The notes under the pieces were generated by a model. That model saw only the letters and a list, made by a program, of their open reading frames with translations, was not told where the DNA came from and did not search any database. From NCBI GenBank assembly GCA_045533115.1, contig JAZSHF010000005.1:1-64000 (forward strand): DNA of 64,000 bases, in the 5' to 3' direction. How positions within the stretch are numbered: the first letter of the stretch is position 1; every line of letters starts with the position of its first letter. A program made the position numbers and the translations under genes. This stretch comes from Colimorpha_A sp045533115 (GTDB taxonomy: Bacteria > Bacillota > Clostridia > Oscillospirales > CAG-272). This document shows, in pieces, positions 1 through 8,872 of the stretch.

Positions 1-64
1 ATATGATATTTGCAATTCCATTTCGTATGTGCTAAACTTTCTGTGTCAAGTTTCACGACTTGAT

Positions 65-130
65 TCCTCCTTCGTCTTTTTGTTGTGGTCGGCAAACCCA
101 CTTCTATTTTAGACGAAGGAGGATTCTTTT
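65..130 (+). terminator. Hairpin with T tract at left edge
   Basis: The arms at 65-77 and 111-123 are a 13-bp inverted repeat (TCCTCCTTCGTCT / AGACGAAGGAGGA) followed by a T run. The loop is about 33 nt, so the hairpin is long for a simple terminator. It probably ends a plus-strand transcript that begins outside the window. Nothing coding is seen in bases 1-64. Confidence 0.45.
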
Positions 131-156
131 TCTACTCATAGCTAAAGCTTTTTGGA

Positions 157-184
157 ACCACCAGCACTGCTGGTGGTTTTCGTT
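157..184 (+). terminator. Second left-edge terminator hairpin
   Basis: A near-perfect inverted repeat (ACCACCAGCA / TGCTGGTGGT) is directly followed by TTTT on the plus strand. It would end transcription entering from the left, convergent to gyrA. Confidence 0.5.
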
Positions 185-199
185 TACAACAAAAATATA

Positions 200-230
200 G
201 AAAGCAGAGCCAATCGGCTCTGCTTTCATT
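200..230 (-). terminator. gyrA terminator
   Basis: The hairpin AAAGCAGAGCC / GGCTCTGCTTT lies only six bases beyond the gyrA stop, with A/T runs on both sides. A very similar hairpin sits between the transposase and oadA genes at 17.05 kb. Confidence 0.7.
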
Positions 231-231
231 T

Positions 232-2718
232 TTATTCCTCTATTTCAACTTCGACTGCTTCGGTATCAGCTTCGGTTTCGTCCTCTTCCTCTTCTGCAAC
301 AACTGCGAAGTTACAGATCTTGGCGTCGGTACGCATTACGATAACGCCCGATGCGGTACGTCCGTAGATGGAAATTTCATTTACTCTTGTACGGATGACG
401 ATTCCCTCGTCGGTGATGAGGAGAATATCGTCGGTCTCGTCGACCGCCGCGATGCAAGCGAGCTTACCGGTCTTATCGGTAATGTTATGGCATCTCATAC
501 CCTTACCGCCGCGGTGGTGCGCCGCGAACTCGGCAAAGTCACATCTCTTACCAAAGCCGTTTTCGGTGATCGTAAGGAGCATCTTGCTCTCGTCAACCAC
601 AGTTACACCTGCAACGTAATCGTCTTCACCGGGACGGATACCGATAACGCCGCGTGCGCTTCTGCCCGTCGGGGTGATGGAACTTATCGCAAATCTGACT
701 GCGTTACCCTGAGCGGTTGCCAAGAACAGCTCGTCCTCGTCGTTTGTCAGGCGAACGTAGATAAGCTCGTCGTCCTCGTCAAGGGTGATCGCGCGCTTAC
801 CGCCCTTTCTCTGATAAGCGAACTCGGAGATAGGAGTACGCTTAACGATACCGTTCTTGGTAACGAAGGTCAGGCAGTTTTCGCCCTCAAAGCTATCAAC
901 AGACACAAGTGCCGTGATCTTCTCGTCCTTTTCAAGCTCGATGATATTGACAGCCGCCGTTCCCTTTGCGGTACGGGAACTCTCGGGGATAAGATACGCT
1001 TTTCTTACGTGGATCTTACCGCTTGTGGTAAACATAAGCAGGTGCGAATGGGAGTTGACTGCGACCATCTGATCGACAACGTCCTCTTCCTTCGTCGTCA
1101 TACCGATAATTCCCTTACCGCCTCGTCTCTGTGCCGAGTAGGTATCGGACGGAATACGCTTGATGTAGCCGTCCTTCGTAAGCGTGATAACGCAGGTATG
1201 ACGCTCGATGAGGTCCTCGTATACGATCTCCTGCTCTGCAGGAACGATGTCGGTCAGACGTGCGTCAGCATAGCGGTTCTTGATATCAAGAAGGTCATTC
1301 TTGATGATCTCTCTTATACGCCAGTCGTTGGCAAGTATGTCCTCAAGATCAGCAATAAGAGCTACAAGCTTCTTAAGCTCGTCCTCGACCTTCTGTCTTT
1401 CAAGGCCTGTGAGCTTACCGAGAGTCATTTCAACTATCGCCTGTGCCTGAACGTCGGTAAGTCCGAAGCGTTCGCAAAGCGTTTCCTTAGCGGCAGGAAT
1501 GCTCTCGGAGGTCTTCATTATCTCGATTATCTCGTCGATATTATCGGTTGCGATAATGTAACCCTCAAGGATATGCGCTCTTGCCTTCGCCTTTGCGAGG
1601 TCGTAGACCGTTCTGTTACGGATGACGTTCTCCTGATGCTTGATGTACTCGTCAAGGATCGCAGGAAGCGAAAGGATCTTCGGCTCGCCATTTACGATCG
1701 CGAGCATATTGATCGAGCAGGTATCCTGAAGCTGTGAATACTTATAAAGCTGATTAAGTATTATCTGTCCGTTTGCGTCACGGCGGTAATCGACAACGAT
1801 CTTGATACCGTGCTTGCTCGACAGGTCTCGGATGTCAATAATTCCTTCGATACGCTTGTTGCGTACAAGGTCGGACATCGCCTCAACGAGCATACTCTTA
1901 TTGACCATATAAGGTATCTCGGTGATCGTGATAGTGCGCTTTTCCTCGTCAATATCCGCCTTTGCACGGACCATAACGCGTCCCTTACCCGTCGTGTATG
2001 CCTCAAGGATTCCGTTTACACCGTAAACGGTCGCGGCAGTCGGGAAATCGGGGCCCTTGATGTAGTCCATAAGCTGGGGAACGGTACAGTCGGGGTTTTC
2101 CATACGGAATACCGTCGCATCAACAACCTCTCCGAGGTTGTGAGGCGGAACGTTCGTCGCCATACCGACGGCAATTCCGACAGCGCCGTTAACAAGGAAG
2201 TTCGGGAAGCGCGAGGGAAGCACGTCGGGCTCGTCGCGCGTGTTATCGAAGTTCTTGTTCATCTTAACGACGTTCTTGCCGAGGTCGCGCATCATCTCGT
2301 CACTCAGACGCGAAAGACGCGCTTCGGTGTAACGGTAAGCTGCAGGCGGGTCACCGTCTATCGAACCGTAGTTACCCTTACCTTCAACAAGGGGATAACG
2401 GTAGGAGAAGTTCTGCGCCATACGAACCATCGTTCCGTAAACGGCGGAGTCACCGTGCGGATGATAGCGTCCAAGTACGTTACCGACCGTCGTCGCACTC
2501 TTACGGAAGGGGTTATCGTGGGTAAGATTATCCTCGTACATAGCGTAAAGGATTCTTCTCTGACCGGGCTTCATACCGTCTCTTACATCGGGAAGCGCAC
2601 GGGAGATGATTACGCTCATCGAGTACTGGATAAACGAGGTCTTGACTTCCTTTTCCATTTCAATGTCAACTATCTTCTGGTCGGGAAAAATAATCGGCTT
2701 CTGTTCTTCTTTGCTCAT
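232..2718 (-). CDS. gyrA: DNA gyrase subunit A
   Basis: This is the breakage-reunion subunit of DNA gyrase, which introduces negative supercoils together with GyrB (encoded at 4013-5935). The 828-residue length is normal. Visible landmarks are the catalytic tyrosine in RYTEARL (Y130), the quinolone-determining segment HPHGDSAVYG (residues 87-95), and the GyrA box QRRGGKG near residue 535 that separates gyrase from topoisomerase IV. The C-terminus is very acidic. The residue matching E. coli Asp87 is glycine (G95), while the Ser83 equivalent (S91) is kept. The start is one base beyond the stop of the DUF559 gene. Its ribosome-binding site AAAGGA lies inside that gene's end, so the two are probably translationally coupled. 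Confidence 0.97.
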   Translation of the reverse strand: MSKEEQKPIIFPDQKIVDIEMEKEVKTSFIQYSMSVIISRALPDVRDGMKPGQRRILYAMYEDNLTHDNPFRKSATTVGNVLGRYHPHGDSAVYGTMVRMAQNFSYRYPLVEGKGNYGSIDGDPPAAYRYTEARLSRLSDEMMRDLGKNVVKMNKNFDNTRDEPDVLPSRFPNFLVNGAVGIAVGMATNVPPHNLGEVVDATVFRMENPDCTVPQLMDYIKGPDFPTAATVYGVNGILEAYTTGKGRVMVRAKADIDEEKRTITITEIPYMVNKSMLVEAMSDLVRNKRIEGIIDIRDLSSKHGIKIVVDYRRDANGQIILNQLYKYSQLQDTCSINMLAIVNGEPKILSLPAILDEYIKHQENVIRNRTVYDLAKAKARAHILEGYIIATDNIDEIIEIMKTSESIPAAKETLCERFGLTDVQAQAIVEMTLGKLTGLERQKVEDELKKLVALIADLEDILANDWRIREIIKNDLLDIKNRYADARLTDIVPAEQEIVYEDLIERHTCVITLTKDGYIKRIPSDTYSAQRRGGKGIIGMTTKEEDVVDQMVAVNSHSHLLMFTTSGKIHVRKAYLIPESSRTAKGTAAVNIIELEKDEKITALVSVDSFEGENCLTFVTKNGIVKRTPISEFAYQRKGGKRAITLDEDDELIYVRLTNDEDELFLATAQGNAVRFAISSITPTGRSARGVIGIRPGEDDYVAGVTVVDESKMLLTITENGFGKRCDFAEFAAHHRGGKGMRCHNITDKTGKLACIAAVDETDDILLITDEGIVIRTRVNEISIYGRTASGVIVMRTDAKICNFAVVAEEEEDETEADTEAVEVEIEE

Positions 2719-2719
2719 T

Positions 2720-3127
2720 TTATGTCCTTTCTCTTGTACAAGATAGGTTTTGCTTATTTATTACGTATTCGCTTTCAGTAATATCGAGATTTTTTAGAAT
2801 ATCTCGGCACACGGAATCGAAATTTGTGTTTATATCGTGATTTGTGTATCTTAATACTTTAATTCCAAGATCCTGTAAAACCTTGTCACGGGTTTTGTCT
2901 TTTATGTGATTTTCTTCCTTGCCGTGTTGAGAGCCGTCGAGTTCGATAACTATCTTTTTTGCAAAAATATAAAAATCAACAATATAATTTTCTATTACTT
3001 TTTGCCTGTTTACGGTAACAGGAAGATAACGAAGAAAATCATACCATAAATGCTTTTCTTCATCGGTCATATTTTTACGTAAGCTTTGAGAATTTCCAAC
3101 TAAATCTCTATTATATTTATTGCTCAT
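2720..3127 (-). CDS. DUF559 / Vsr-like nuclease-fold protein
   Basis: A 135-residue protein of the DUF559 family, which belongs to the very-short-patch-repair-like PD-(D/E)XK fold. The characteristic part is IELDGSQH followed by a basic helix and GIKVLRYTNHDI, where the Asp of ELDGSQH is the expected metal ligand. The reading frame stays open upstream to 3232, but that part is translated repeat sequence, so the ATG at 3127 is preferred. It sits between a DnaA-box cluster and gyrA, one base from the gyrA start. DUF559 proteins have no firmly known role. Whether this one is active or linked to gyrase is unknown. Confidence 0.8.
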   Translation of the reverse strand: MSNKYNRDLVGNSQSLRKNMTDEEKHLWYDFLRYLPVTVNRQKVIENYIVDFYIFAKKIVIELDGSQHGKEENHIKDKTRDKVLQDLGIKVLRYTNHDINTNFDSVCRDILKNLDITESEYVINKQNLSCTRERT

Positions 3128-3160
3128 ATTTATATTTAACAAAAGGTTTACTCGCTTTTT

Positions 3161-3318
3161 GCCTTCCCCTTGGGGAAGGTGGCTGAGCGCAGCGAAGTCG
3201 GATGAGGGTAGGCGGCTTGCCGCCGTTATCAAAGGAAAGTAACATCATTCATAAAACGGATGCTTCGCATCCTAACCTCATCCGTCACCTGCGGTGACAC
3301 CTTCCCCAAGGGGAAGGC
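3161..3318. repeat. MITE-like palindromic element (family A)
   Basis: The arms GCCTTCCCCTTGGGGAAGG and CCTTCCCCAAGGGGAAGGC enclose a core with GGATGAGGGT / ACCTCATCC inverted repeats. The roughly 158-bp element lies upstream of the DUF559 gene. Confidence 0.75.
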
Positions 3319-3355
3319 TTATTTGCGTTCATCTGATTACACAAGTTGATCTGGG

Positions 3356-3652
3356 TTTTCCACAGGTTTTCCCCTGTGGAAAACTTTTGCGTCGGCTCTG
3401 AAATTGCGGTATCGGTTATGGAAAACCGTCGCCATTTTCAATTTTTTGCCTTTTATACAGGGAAAATTCACTTTACTGTGGAAAAGTTTTGCACATTTTT
3501 CAGGGTTATCCACAGTTTTATCAACAGAAATTTCTGTCTTTTCGTGTTGTAAAGCGTCAAAATATCGGCTTTACGCACTGTTTTGTCGGGTGTACCTCAA
3601 AAGTTTTCCACAGAATCGGTCATATTGTGGAAAACTTATTTTGTTTTCCACA
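3356..3652. other. DnaA-box cluster in the gyrB-gyrA gap (origin-like)
   Basis: At least eight sites resemble the DnaA box TTATCCACA. There is one perfect site (3506-3514) and TTATCAACA at 3518-3526. TTTTCCACA or its complement occurs at 3356, 3375, 3477, 3604, 3626 and 3644. Several are paired head-to-head. The surrounding DNA is AT-rich. No protein of recognisable family is encoded here. This could be part of a bipartite origin, an initiator titration site or an autoregulatory element. Confidence 0.7.
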
Positions 3653-3787
3653 TTTGTGTTTTTGGGGTTGTGAATAAATGAATATTTGCGTATTATTGAG
3701 GATTGTATGTAGAACTGATGCTTGCTTTTACCGTCTCTACTACGCTCACTCTATCGCGGTCAACTAAATGCTTCGCCGCATTCCCTT

Positions 3788-3934
3788 ACCTTCTCCAGTG
3801 GGAGAAGGTGCCGAGTGTAACGAGGCGGATGAGGTGTACGGGTATAATGTGACATCTCTTTGGCATACGGTTGCTCCGCAACCTACACCTCATCCGTCAA
3901 CCTTCGGTTGACACCTTCTCCCGCTGGAGAAGGT
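3788..3934. repeat. MITE-like palindromic element (family A)
   Basis: The arms are ACCTTCTCCAGTGGGAGAAGG and CCTTCTCCCGCTGGAGAAGGT. The inner repeats are GGATGAGGTGT and ACACCTCATCC. It lies between the DnaA-box cluster and the 3' end of gyrB. Confidence 0.75.
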
Positions 3935-4012
3935 CAATAACGTGGCGCATTTTCTCAACATAGCGGTGTATTATTCACACCCTACGGTGTGGCTAAAATT
4001 TGTAATGTTATA

Positions 4013-5935
4013 TCAAATATCCAAATTCTCCGCGTATCTTGCATTCTGCTCGATGAACTCACGTCTCGGCTCAACTGCGTCGCCCATAAGGAGCGAGAAC
4101 ATCGCGTCGCACGCCATCGCGTCCTCCATCGTTACACGGAGAAGCGTTCTTCTCTCGGGGTCCATCGTGGTCTCCCAGAGCTGATCGGGGTTCATCTCAC
4201 CAAGACCCTTATATCTGTCGGCACGGATATTCGCTCCGCCGCCGAGCTTCTCGATGCAAACGTCTCTTTCCTCATCGGAGAAGGCGTAAAGCTCCTCGCC
4301 CTTACCGCTCTTACGGTAAACCTTATAAAGCGGCGGCTGTGCAAGATACACGTGACCGTCCTCAATAAGCTTTCTCATGTGACGGAAGAGGAACGTGAGA
4401 ATAAGTATTCTGATATGCGAACCGTCGACGTCGGCATCCGCCATTATGATTATCTTGCCGTAGCGGAGCTTTTCGGGATTGAATTCCTCACCGATTCCGC
4501 AGCCGAGTGCCTGAATTATCGGGATAAGCGACTGATTTGCGTAAACCTTGTCGCGTCTTGTCTTTTCTACGTTAAGAACCTTACCGCGTAGCGGCAGGAT
4601 CGCCTGGAAGCGGGGATCACGTCCGGTCTTAGCCGAACCGCCTGCGGAGTCTCCCTCGACGAGATACAGCTCAGTATGTTCTGCATCCTTTTCCTGACAG
4701 TCTGCGAGCTTACCGGGAAGTGCCGAGCCCTTGTCAAGAACGCCCTTACGAGCCGTTTCACGCGCCTTACGAGCCGCTTCACGTGCGTGTGCGGCAGAGG
4801 TTGCCTTATCGAGAATAAGCTTCGTTATCGCAGGATGCTCTTCAAAATATTCGGAGAGCTTTTCAATAACGAGCTGACGAACGAAGGAACGCATCTCAGA
4901 GTTACCGAGCTTACCCTTCGTCTGACCCTCAAACTGAGCGTCCTTGAGCTTGACGCTGATGATTACGGTAAGTCCCTCACGAACGTCCTCACCCGTGAGC
5001 TTATCGTCGCCCTTTAAGAAGTTATGACGGCGGCCAAACTCGTTTACAACGTCGGTAAGAGCTGCCTTGAAGCCAGCCTCGTGTGTACCGCCCTCGGGGG
5101 TTATGATATTGTTTGCAAACGACATCATCGTTTCGTCGTATTTGGTCGTATACTGAAGCGCGACCTCTGCCGACTGGAAGCCCTTCTGGACCTTCATATA
5201 GATGACCTCGTCACCGACCGTCTCGCTGTGCTTCTGCTTGTTTATATGCTCGACGAAGGACTTAATACCGCCCTCGTAGTGAAGAACGTCCTCACGGGTT
5301 TCCTCGCCTCTTTCGTCGCGCATAACGATCCTGATACCGGGATTGAGGAATGCCTGCTCTCTCATACGGTTAAGGAGCGTATCGTATTCAAATACCGTCT
5401 CCTCAAATATCTCGGAGTCGGGCATAAAGCGAACGTAAAGACCGCGCTTGGAAGTCGCACCGAGCGAGGTGAATGGCTTATCGGCTTTACCTCTCTTGAA
5501 CGAGCCGGTAAACGCCTCACCGTTATAGCAGTCCTCGTAGGTCAGCCACTCGGAAAGAGCGTTAACGACAGATGCACCTACGCCGTGCAGACCTCCCGAA
5601 ATGTTATATCCGCCGCCGCCGAACTTACCGCCCGCGTGTAGGATAGTAAATACGACCTCGGGCGTCGGAATTCCCATCTTATGGTGGATAGCGGAGGGGA
5701 TTCCTCGTCCGTTATCCTGAACCGACGCGCTTCCGTCACGGTGAAGCGTGATTATGATGTCGGTACATTCGCCCGCGAGCGCCTCGTCGATACTGTTATC
5801 GACTATCTCGTAAACGAGATGGTGAAGCCCGCGTATAGAGGTAGTACCGATATACATACCCGGTCTTTTTCTTACCGCCTCAAGCCCTTCAAGGACTTGT
5901 ATTTGGTTTTCGTCGTAGGTCTGATTTTGTGTCAT
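4013..5935 (-). CDS. gyrB: DNA gyrase subunit B
   Basis: ATPase subunit of DNA gyrase, 640 residues, the short Gram-positive form. In order it shows the GHKL ATP site (EIVDNSIDEALAG, DNGRGIP, GGLHGVGASVVNALS), the transducer region, and the TOPRIM domain with LVEGDSAGGSAK and MADADVDGSH. The C-terminus ENARYAENLDI is typical of the family. In B. subtilis gyrB directly precedes gyrA. Here about 1.3 kb holding DnaA boxes, two repeats and a DUF559 gene separates the two, so the subunits may not share one transcript. A perfect 18-bp palindrome lies just upstream of the ribosome-binding site. Confidence 0.97.
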   Translation of the reverse strand: MTQNQTYDENQIQVLEGLEAVRKRPGMYIGTTSIRGLHHLVYEIVDNSIDEALAGECTDIIITLHRDGSASVQDNGRGIPSAIHHKMGIPTPEVVFTILHAGGKFGGGGYNISGGLHGVGASVVNALSEWLTYEDCYNGEAFTGSFKRGKADKPFTSLGATSKRGLYVRFMPDSEIFEETVFEYDTLLNRMREQAFLNPGIRIVMRDERGEETREDVLHYEGGIKSFVEHINKQKHSETVGDEVIYMKVQKGFQSAEVALQYTTKYDETMMSFANNIITPEGGTHEAGFKAALTDVVNEFGRRHNFLKGDDKLTGEDVREGLTVIISVKLKDAQFEGQTKGKLGNSEMRSFVRQLVIEKLSEYFEEHPAITKLILDKATSAAHAREAARKARETARKGVLDKGSALPGKLADCQEKDAEHTELYLVEGDSAGGSAKTGRDPRFQAILPLRGKVLNVEKTRRDKVYANQSLIPIIQALGCGIGEEFNPEKLRYGKIIIMADADVDGSHIRILILTFLFRHMRKLIEDGHVYLAQPPLYKVYRKSGKGEELYAFSDEERDVCIEKLGGGANIRADRYKGLGEMNPDQLWETTMDPERRTLLRVTMEDAMACDAMFSLLMGDAVEPRREFIEQNARYAENLDI

Positions 5936-5951
5936 CTTTTTTTCCTTTCTT

Positions 5952-5969
5952 TGCGGAGATTTCTCCGCA
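5952..5969 (-). promoter_or_regulatory. 18-bp palindrome in the gyrB leader
   Basis: TGCGGAGA-TT-TCTCCGCA is a perfect palindrome placed between the upstream repeat and the gyrB ribosome-binding site (AAAGGA-type purine run). It may be an operator or a leader hairpin. No T run follows it, so a terminator is unlikely. Confidence 0.4.
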
Positions 5970-5973
5970 TTTT

Positions 5974-6122
5974 GCCTTCCCCTTGGGGAAGGTGCTGAAC
6001 GAAGTGAAGCGGATGAGGTTAGCCGTCGTAGACGGCGTTATAAAAACAATGTTACATTTCTTTTGAACACCTCATCCACCACGGGCGCAGCGCCCGCGGT
6101 CCCCCTTCCCCAAGGGGAAGGC
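5974..6122. repeat. MITE-like palindromic element (family A)
   Basis: The arms GCCTTCCCCTTGGGGAAGG and CCTTCCCCAAGGGGAAGGC enclose GGATGAGGT / ACCTCATCC. It fills the gap between remB and gyrB. Confidence 0.75.
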
Positions 6123-6153
6123 TTATTTGCGTTCACTTTAATTTTATAAATAA

Positions 6154-6390
6154 TTATTCAACTCTGCCGATGAGGGCTTGCGTTGATATCTGGGAAAAGT
6201 ATACTTTTCCGTCGTTTGTGAGTATAAATGACTTCGGGACTTCTTCAAAAAGCGCTTCTGTCATACCGTTTTTTTCTCTACCCTTGAGAAATTTTTTCGT
6301 ATCGGCAGATACGGTTGCCGTATCCATATCGAAGATGCCGATTATGTTTTTAAGGAGTAGATTTTTGTTGTTTCCTGCATGTAAGAACAT
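6154..6390 (-). CDS. remB: DUF370 family protein, RemB/YaaB-like
   Basis: A 78-residue protein of the DUF370 family. It starts MFLHAGNNKNLLLKNIIGIFD and carries the family phrase SFILTNDGKVYFSQIS. In B. subtilis yaaB (remB) lies at exactly this place between recF and gyrB and encodes an activator-type regulator linked to biofilm matrix genes. The assignment rests on sequence and position together. A regulatory role in this organism is inference. A REP-like repeat separates it from recF. Confidence 0.85.
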   Translation of the reverse strand: MFLHAGNNKNLLLKNIIGIFDMDTATVSADTKKFLKGREKNGMTEALFEEVPKSFILTNDGKVYFSQISTQALIGRVE

Positions 6391-6444
6391 ACTGCGTAGG
6401 CCTTTCTTTTTTATCTCATATTTTCACAAATGTTTATAAATTCA

Positions 6445-6519
6445 TTGTAGGTGCGATCATTGGTCGCCCGAAAAATTGCCTTAAGAATGGACGGGCGACC
6501 AATGGTCGCCCCTACAATA
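6445..6519. repeat. REP-like pair (family B) between recF and remB
   Basis: Two inverted copies of the GGGCGACCATTGGTCGCCC-type palindrome face each other. The left copy is degenerate (GTGCGATCATTGGTCGCCC). The outer ends are TGTAG / CTACA. The same unit occurs inside the transposase gene at 16.5 kb. Confidence 0.75.
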
Positions 6520-6541
6520 ACAGGGTTAATCTTCTGAAATT

Positions 6542-7609
6542 TTAATTTACAACCCCGTTATTTACGTCATAAACCTTACAGGGTGTATCAATTTTATCGC
6601 AGGACGTGATAATTACCTGCTTATTTTCGATACCGGAGAGGAGATATTCGCGTCTTTTTTCGTCAAGCTCACTCAGAATATCGTCAAAGAGGAACACGGG
6701 ATAGGTTCCGCTGATCTCGCGTGAAATTTCGCCCTCGGCGATCTTCATTGAAAGAGCAACCGATCTTTGCTGTCCCTGCGAGCCGAAGGACCGAGCCTCG
6801 CGGCCGTTCAGCATTATTTCTATATCGTCCTTATGAGTGCCGTAGAGTGTCGCGCCGAACCGAAGCTCACGGTCACGGTTTTCATTAAGCAGCGAAAGAT
6901 ATTCTTCCTTCGTTTTTCGCGTCTGATAGGTCAGCTTAACACTTTCTTTACCCGCCGTCATATCGTTTATTATCTCATCTGCCGAAACGCTCAGGCGCGA
7001 TATATAAATATCACGCTTTTCCGAGATAATTTCAGCCTCGGCGGCAAGCTGCTCGGCGTAAACGTCGGAAAGCAGGAAAATATTATCATCTCGGCGGTCA
7101 CGCGCCATTTTTATAAGCGCGTTTCGCTGTGAAAGAAACGCGTTATATCTCTGAAGCGACCTTAGATACTCGGTATCGGTCTGTGACAGGGCATTGTCTA
7201 TAAATTTTCGTCTTACCGACGGGCCGTCCTTGACTATCGACAGATGCTCGGGGCAGAAAAGCACGGCGCGGAATTTTCCGACGACCTCGGATAGGCGCGT
7301 TATGGGAGCTCCGTTCAGCGAGCAAAACCTTTTTCCGAGCCGAGGCACGAAGCGGAAAAGCATTTCGTTTTCGCGCTTGCCGTCGAAAAAGGTCATTTCT
7401 ATCTGTCCGTATTCAGCCCCGAAGCGTACAAGCTCGTTTTCGTGCACCGTACGGAAGGATCGCCCTCCCGCGAAGAAATACACTCCTTCGAGTATATTCG
7501 TCTTTCCCTGCCCATTTAAGCCGTTAAAAACGGTAACTGTGGGTGATATTTCAAGTGACGCCTCTTCGATATTACGAAAATTCTTATATACGAGCTTACG
7601 GCAGATCAT
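6542..7609 (-). CDS. recF: DNA replication and repair protein RecF
   Basis: RecF is a DNA-binding SMC-like ATPase that helps load RecA at gaps and stalled forks. The 355 residues are normal for the family. Visible are Walker A (GLNGQGKTN, about residues 30-38), the signature region RSFGSQGQQRSVALSMKIAE and Walker B (PVFLFDDILSELDE). The start codon overlaps the dnaN stop (ATGA), showing translational coupling. The small S4-domain gene yaaA that separates dnaN from recF in many Bacillota is absent. Confidence 0.96.
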   Translation of the reverse strand: MICRKLVYKNFRNIEEASLEISPTVTVFNGLNGQGKTNILEGVYFFAGGRSFRTVHENELVRFGAEYGQIEMTFFDGKRENEMLFRFVPRLGKRFCSLNGAPITRLSEVVGKFRAVLFCPEHLSIVKDGPSVRRKFIDNALSQTDTEYLRSLQRYNAFLSQRNALIKMARDRRDDNIFLLSDVYAEQLAAEAEIISEKRDIYISRLSVSADEIINDMTAGKESVKLTYQTRKTKEEYLSLLNENRDRELRFGATLYGTHKDDIEIMLNGREARSFGSQGQQRSVALSMKIAEGEISREISGTYPVFLFDDILSELDEKRREYLLSGIENKQVIITSCDKIDTPCKVYDVNNGVVN

Positions 7610-8748
7610 CCGTTAAGACGAACGGGGAGAATGAGGAGTAAGAACTTGCTCGGACTGTCCGACGCTTCCTCGACCGTCATACTCATAAGAGGAGAGGTAA
7701 GGCAGAGCTTAATTCTCTCGCAGTCACATACCTTGATAGCGTCGTATAGGAAGCGGCAGTTGAAGCCGATCTCAATGTCCTCACCCTCGTGGTGAACGGA
7801 AATTACATCGTTTACGCGTCCCGTGACCGACGAGGAAGCGATAGTAAGCTGTCCTTCCTTAACGGTGCAGATAACGGGGCTCGGAATCTGTCCCTGACGT
7901 CTTTCTTCAGTTACGAGAAGAGCTCTTTCAAGGGCAGAAAGGAGATCTGAGGTATCAAGTGTAACGAATATCTTGGGCGATTTGGGGATAAAGCGGTCGT
8001 AATCAATATACTGCGCGTCAATTCTTCTCGTAAAAAGAACGAATCTTCCTATGAAGAATATGATGTGCTTACGGGCAACGTAAATTTCCATTTCCTTATC
8101 GCTGTCGGAAATGAATCTCATAAGCTCGGAAATACTCTTACCCGGGATAATTACGTCAAAAGCAAGCTCACTTGTACCGACGCTTTCCATCGGCTCGGTC
8201 TCGGTCACGACCGAAAGACGGCTTCCGTCGCAGGAAACTGCCGAAAGGACTCCGTCCTCGACCTTGAGGTCAAGACCGTTAAGCTCGGGCTTTACGGAAT
8301 TAACGGCGATAGCGAACTGTGTTTTCTGAATAATTGCGCGAAGCGCGTCCTGACGGATTTTGAATCCACGGTCGCCTCTTAGCTCCGGCAGATCGGGAAA
8401 ATCGGACGCCGAGAGCGCATAAAGCTCAAATTCCGACGTTCCTGCCGATATCTTTGCCTTTAGGTTGCTTTCGTTGATTTCAATCGTAAGAAGTCCGTCG
8501 GGCATTGCCTTTATTATCTGAATAAATCTCTGGCAGTTGATAATTCCCGCGCCGCCTTCCTCGACGATACAGGTAACGGTCGTTTTCATACCCTTTTCAA
8601 GGTCGTAAGCGGTAAGCTCACAGGTATCGTTTGATATTGTTTTAAGAAGGATACCCTCGATCGACGCGATCGTGTTTTTGTTTGACGCAAAGCCCACTGA
8701 GGGGATAGCCGCCTCGAGAATTTCGTTTTTCATTACCTTGATCTTCAT
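7606..8748 (-). CDS. dnaN: DNA polymerase III beta subunit (sliding clamp)
   Basis: The processivity clamp of DNA polymerase III, 380 residues, close to the usual length. It starts MKIKVMKNEILEAAIPSVG and keeps the three-domain clamp pattern, including FELYALSASDFPDLPEL, TDGSRL-like CDGSRLSVV and the C-terminal PSKFLLLILPVRLNG (usual form MPMRL). It overlaps recF by four bases and is separated from dnaA by about 775 bp containing DnaA boxes and repeats. Confidence 0.97.
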   Translation of the reverse strand: MKIKVMKNEILEAAIPSVGFASNKNTIASIEGILLKTISNDTCELTAYDLEKGMKTTVTCIVEEGGAGIINCQRFIQIIKAMPDGLLTIEINESNLKAKISAGTSEFELYALSASDFPDLPELRGDRGFKIRQDALRAIIQKTQFAIAVNSVKPELNGLDLKVEDGVLSAVSCDGSRLSVVTETEPMESVGTSELAFDVIIPGKSISELMRFISDSDKEMEIYVARKHIIFFIGRFVLFTRRIDAQYIDYDRFIPKSPKIFVTLDTSDLLSALERALLVTEERRQGQIPSPVICTVKEGQLTIASSSVTGRVNDVISVHHEGEDIEIGFNCRFLYDAIKVCDCERIKLCLTSPLMSMTVEEASDSPSKFLLLILPVRLNG

Positions 8749-8872
8749 TTTTTTGTTCCTTTCGTTCCGAGCTTCATTCGGACTCTGTCAATTTTTCTTT
8801 TCGCGCGCAGCGCGTCAGAAAGAAATAAATAATAATATTTTAAGTAGGTATATCAGTAGGTGCTGTTGGAAT

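Noticed and set aside
487..1737. 416-codon plus-strand open frame opposite gyrA
   Set aside because: It is antisense to a gene with clear gyrase motifs and shows no family features. Long antisense frames are common opposite GC-balanced genes.
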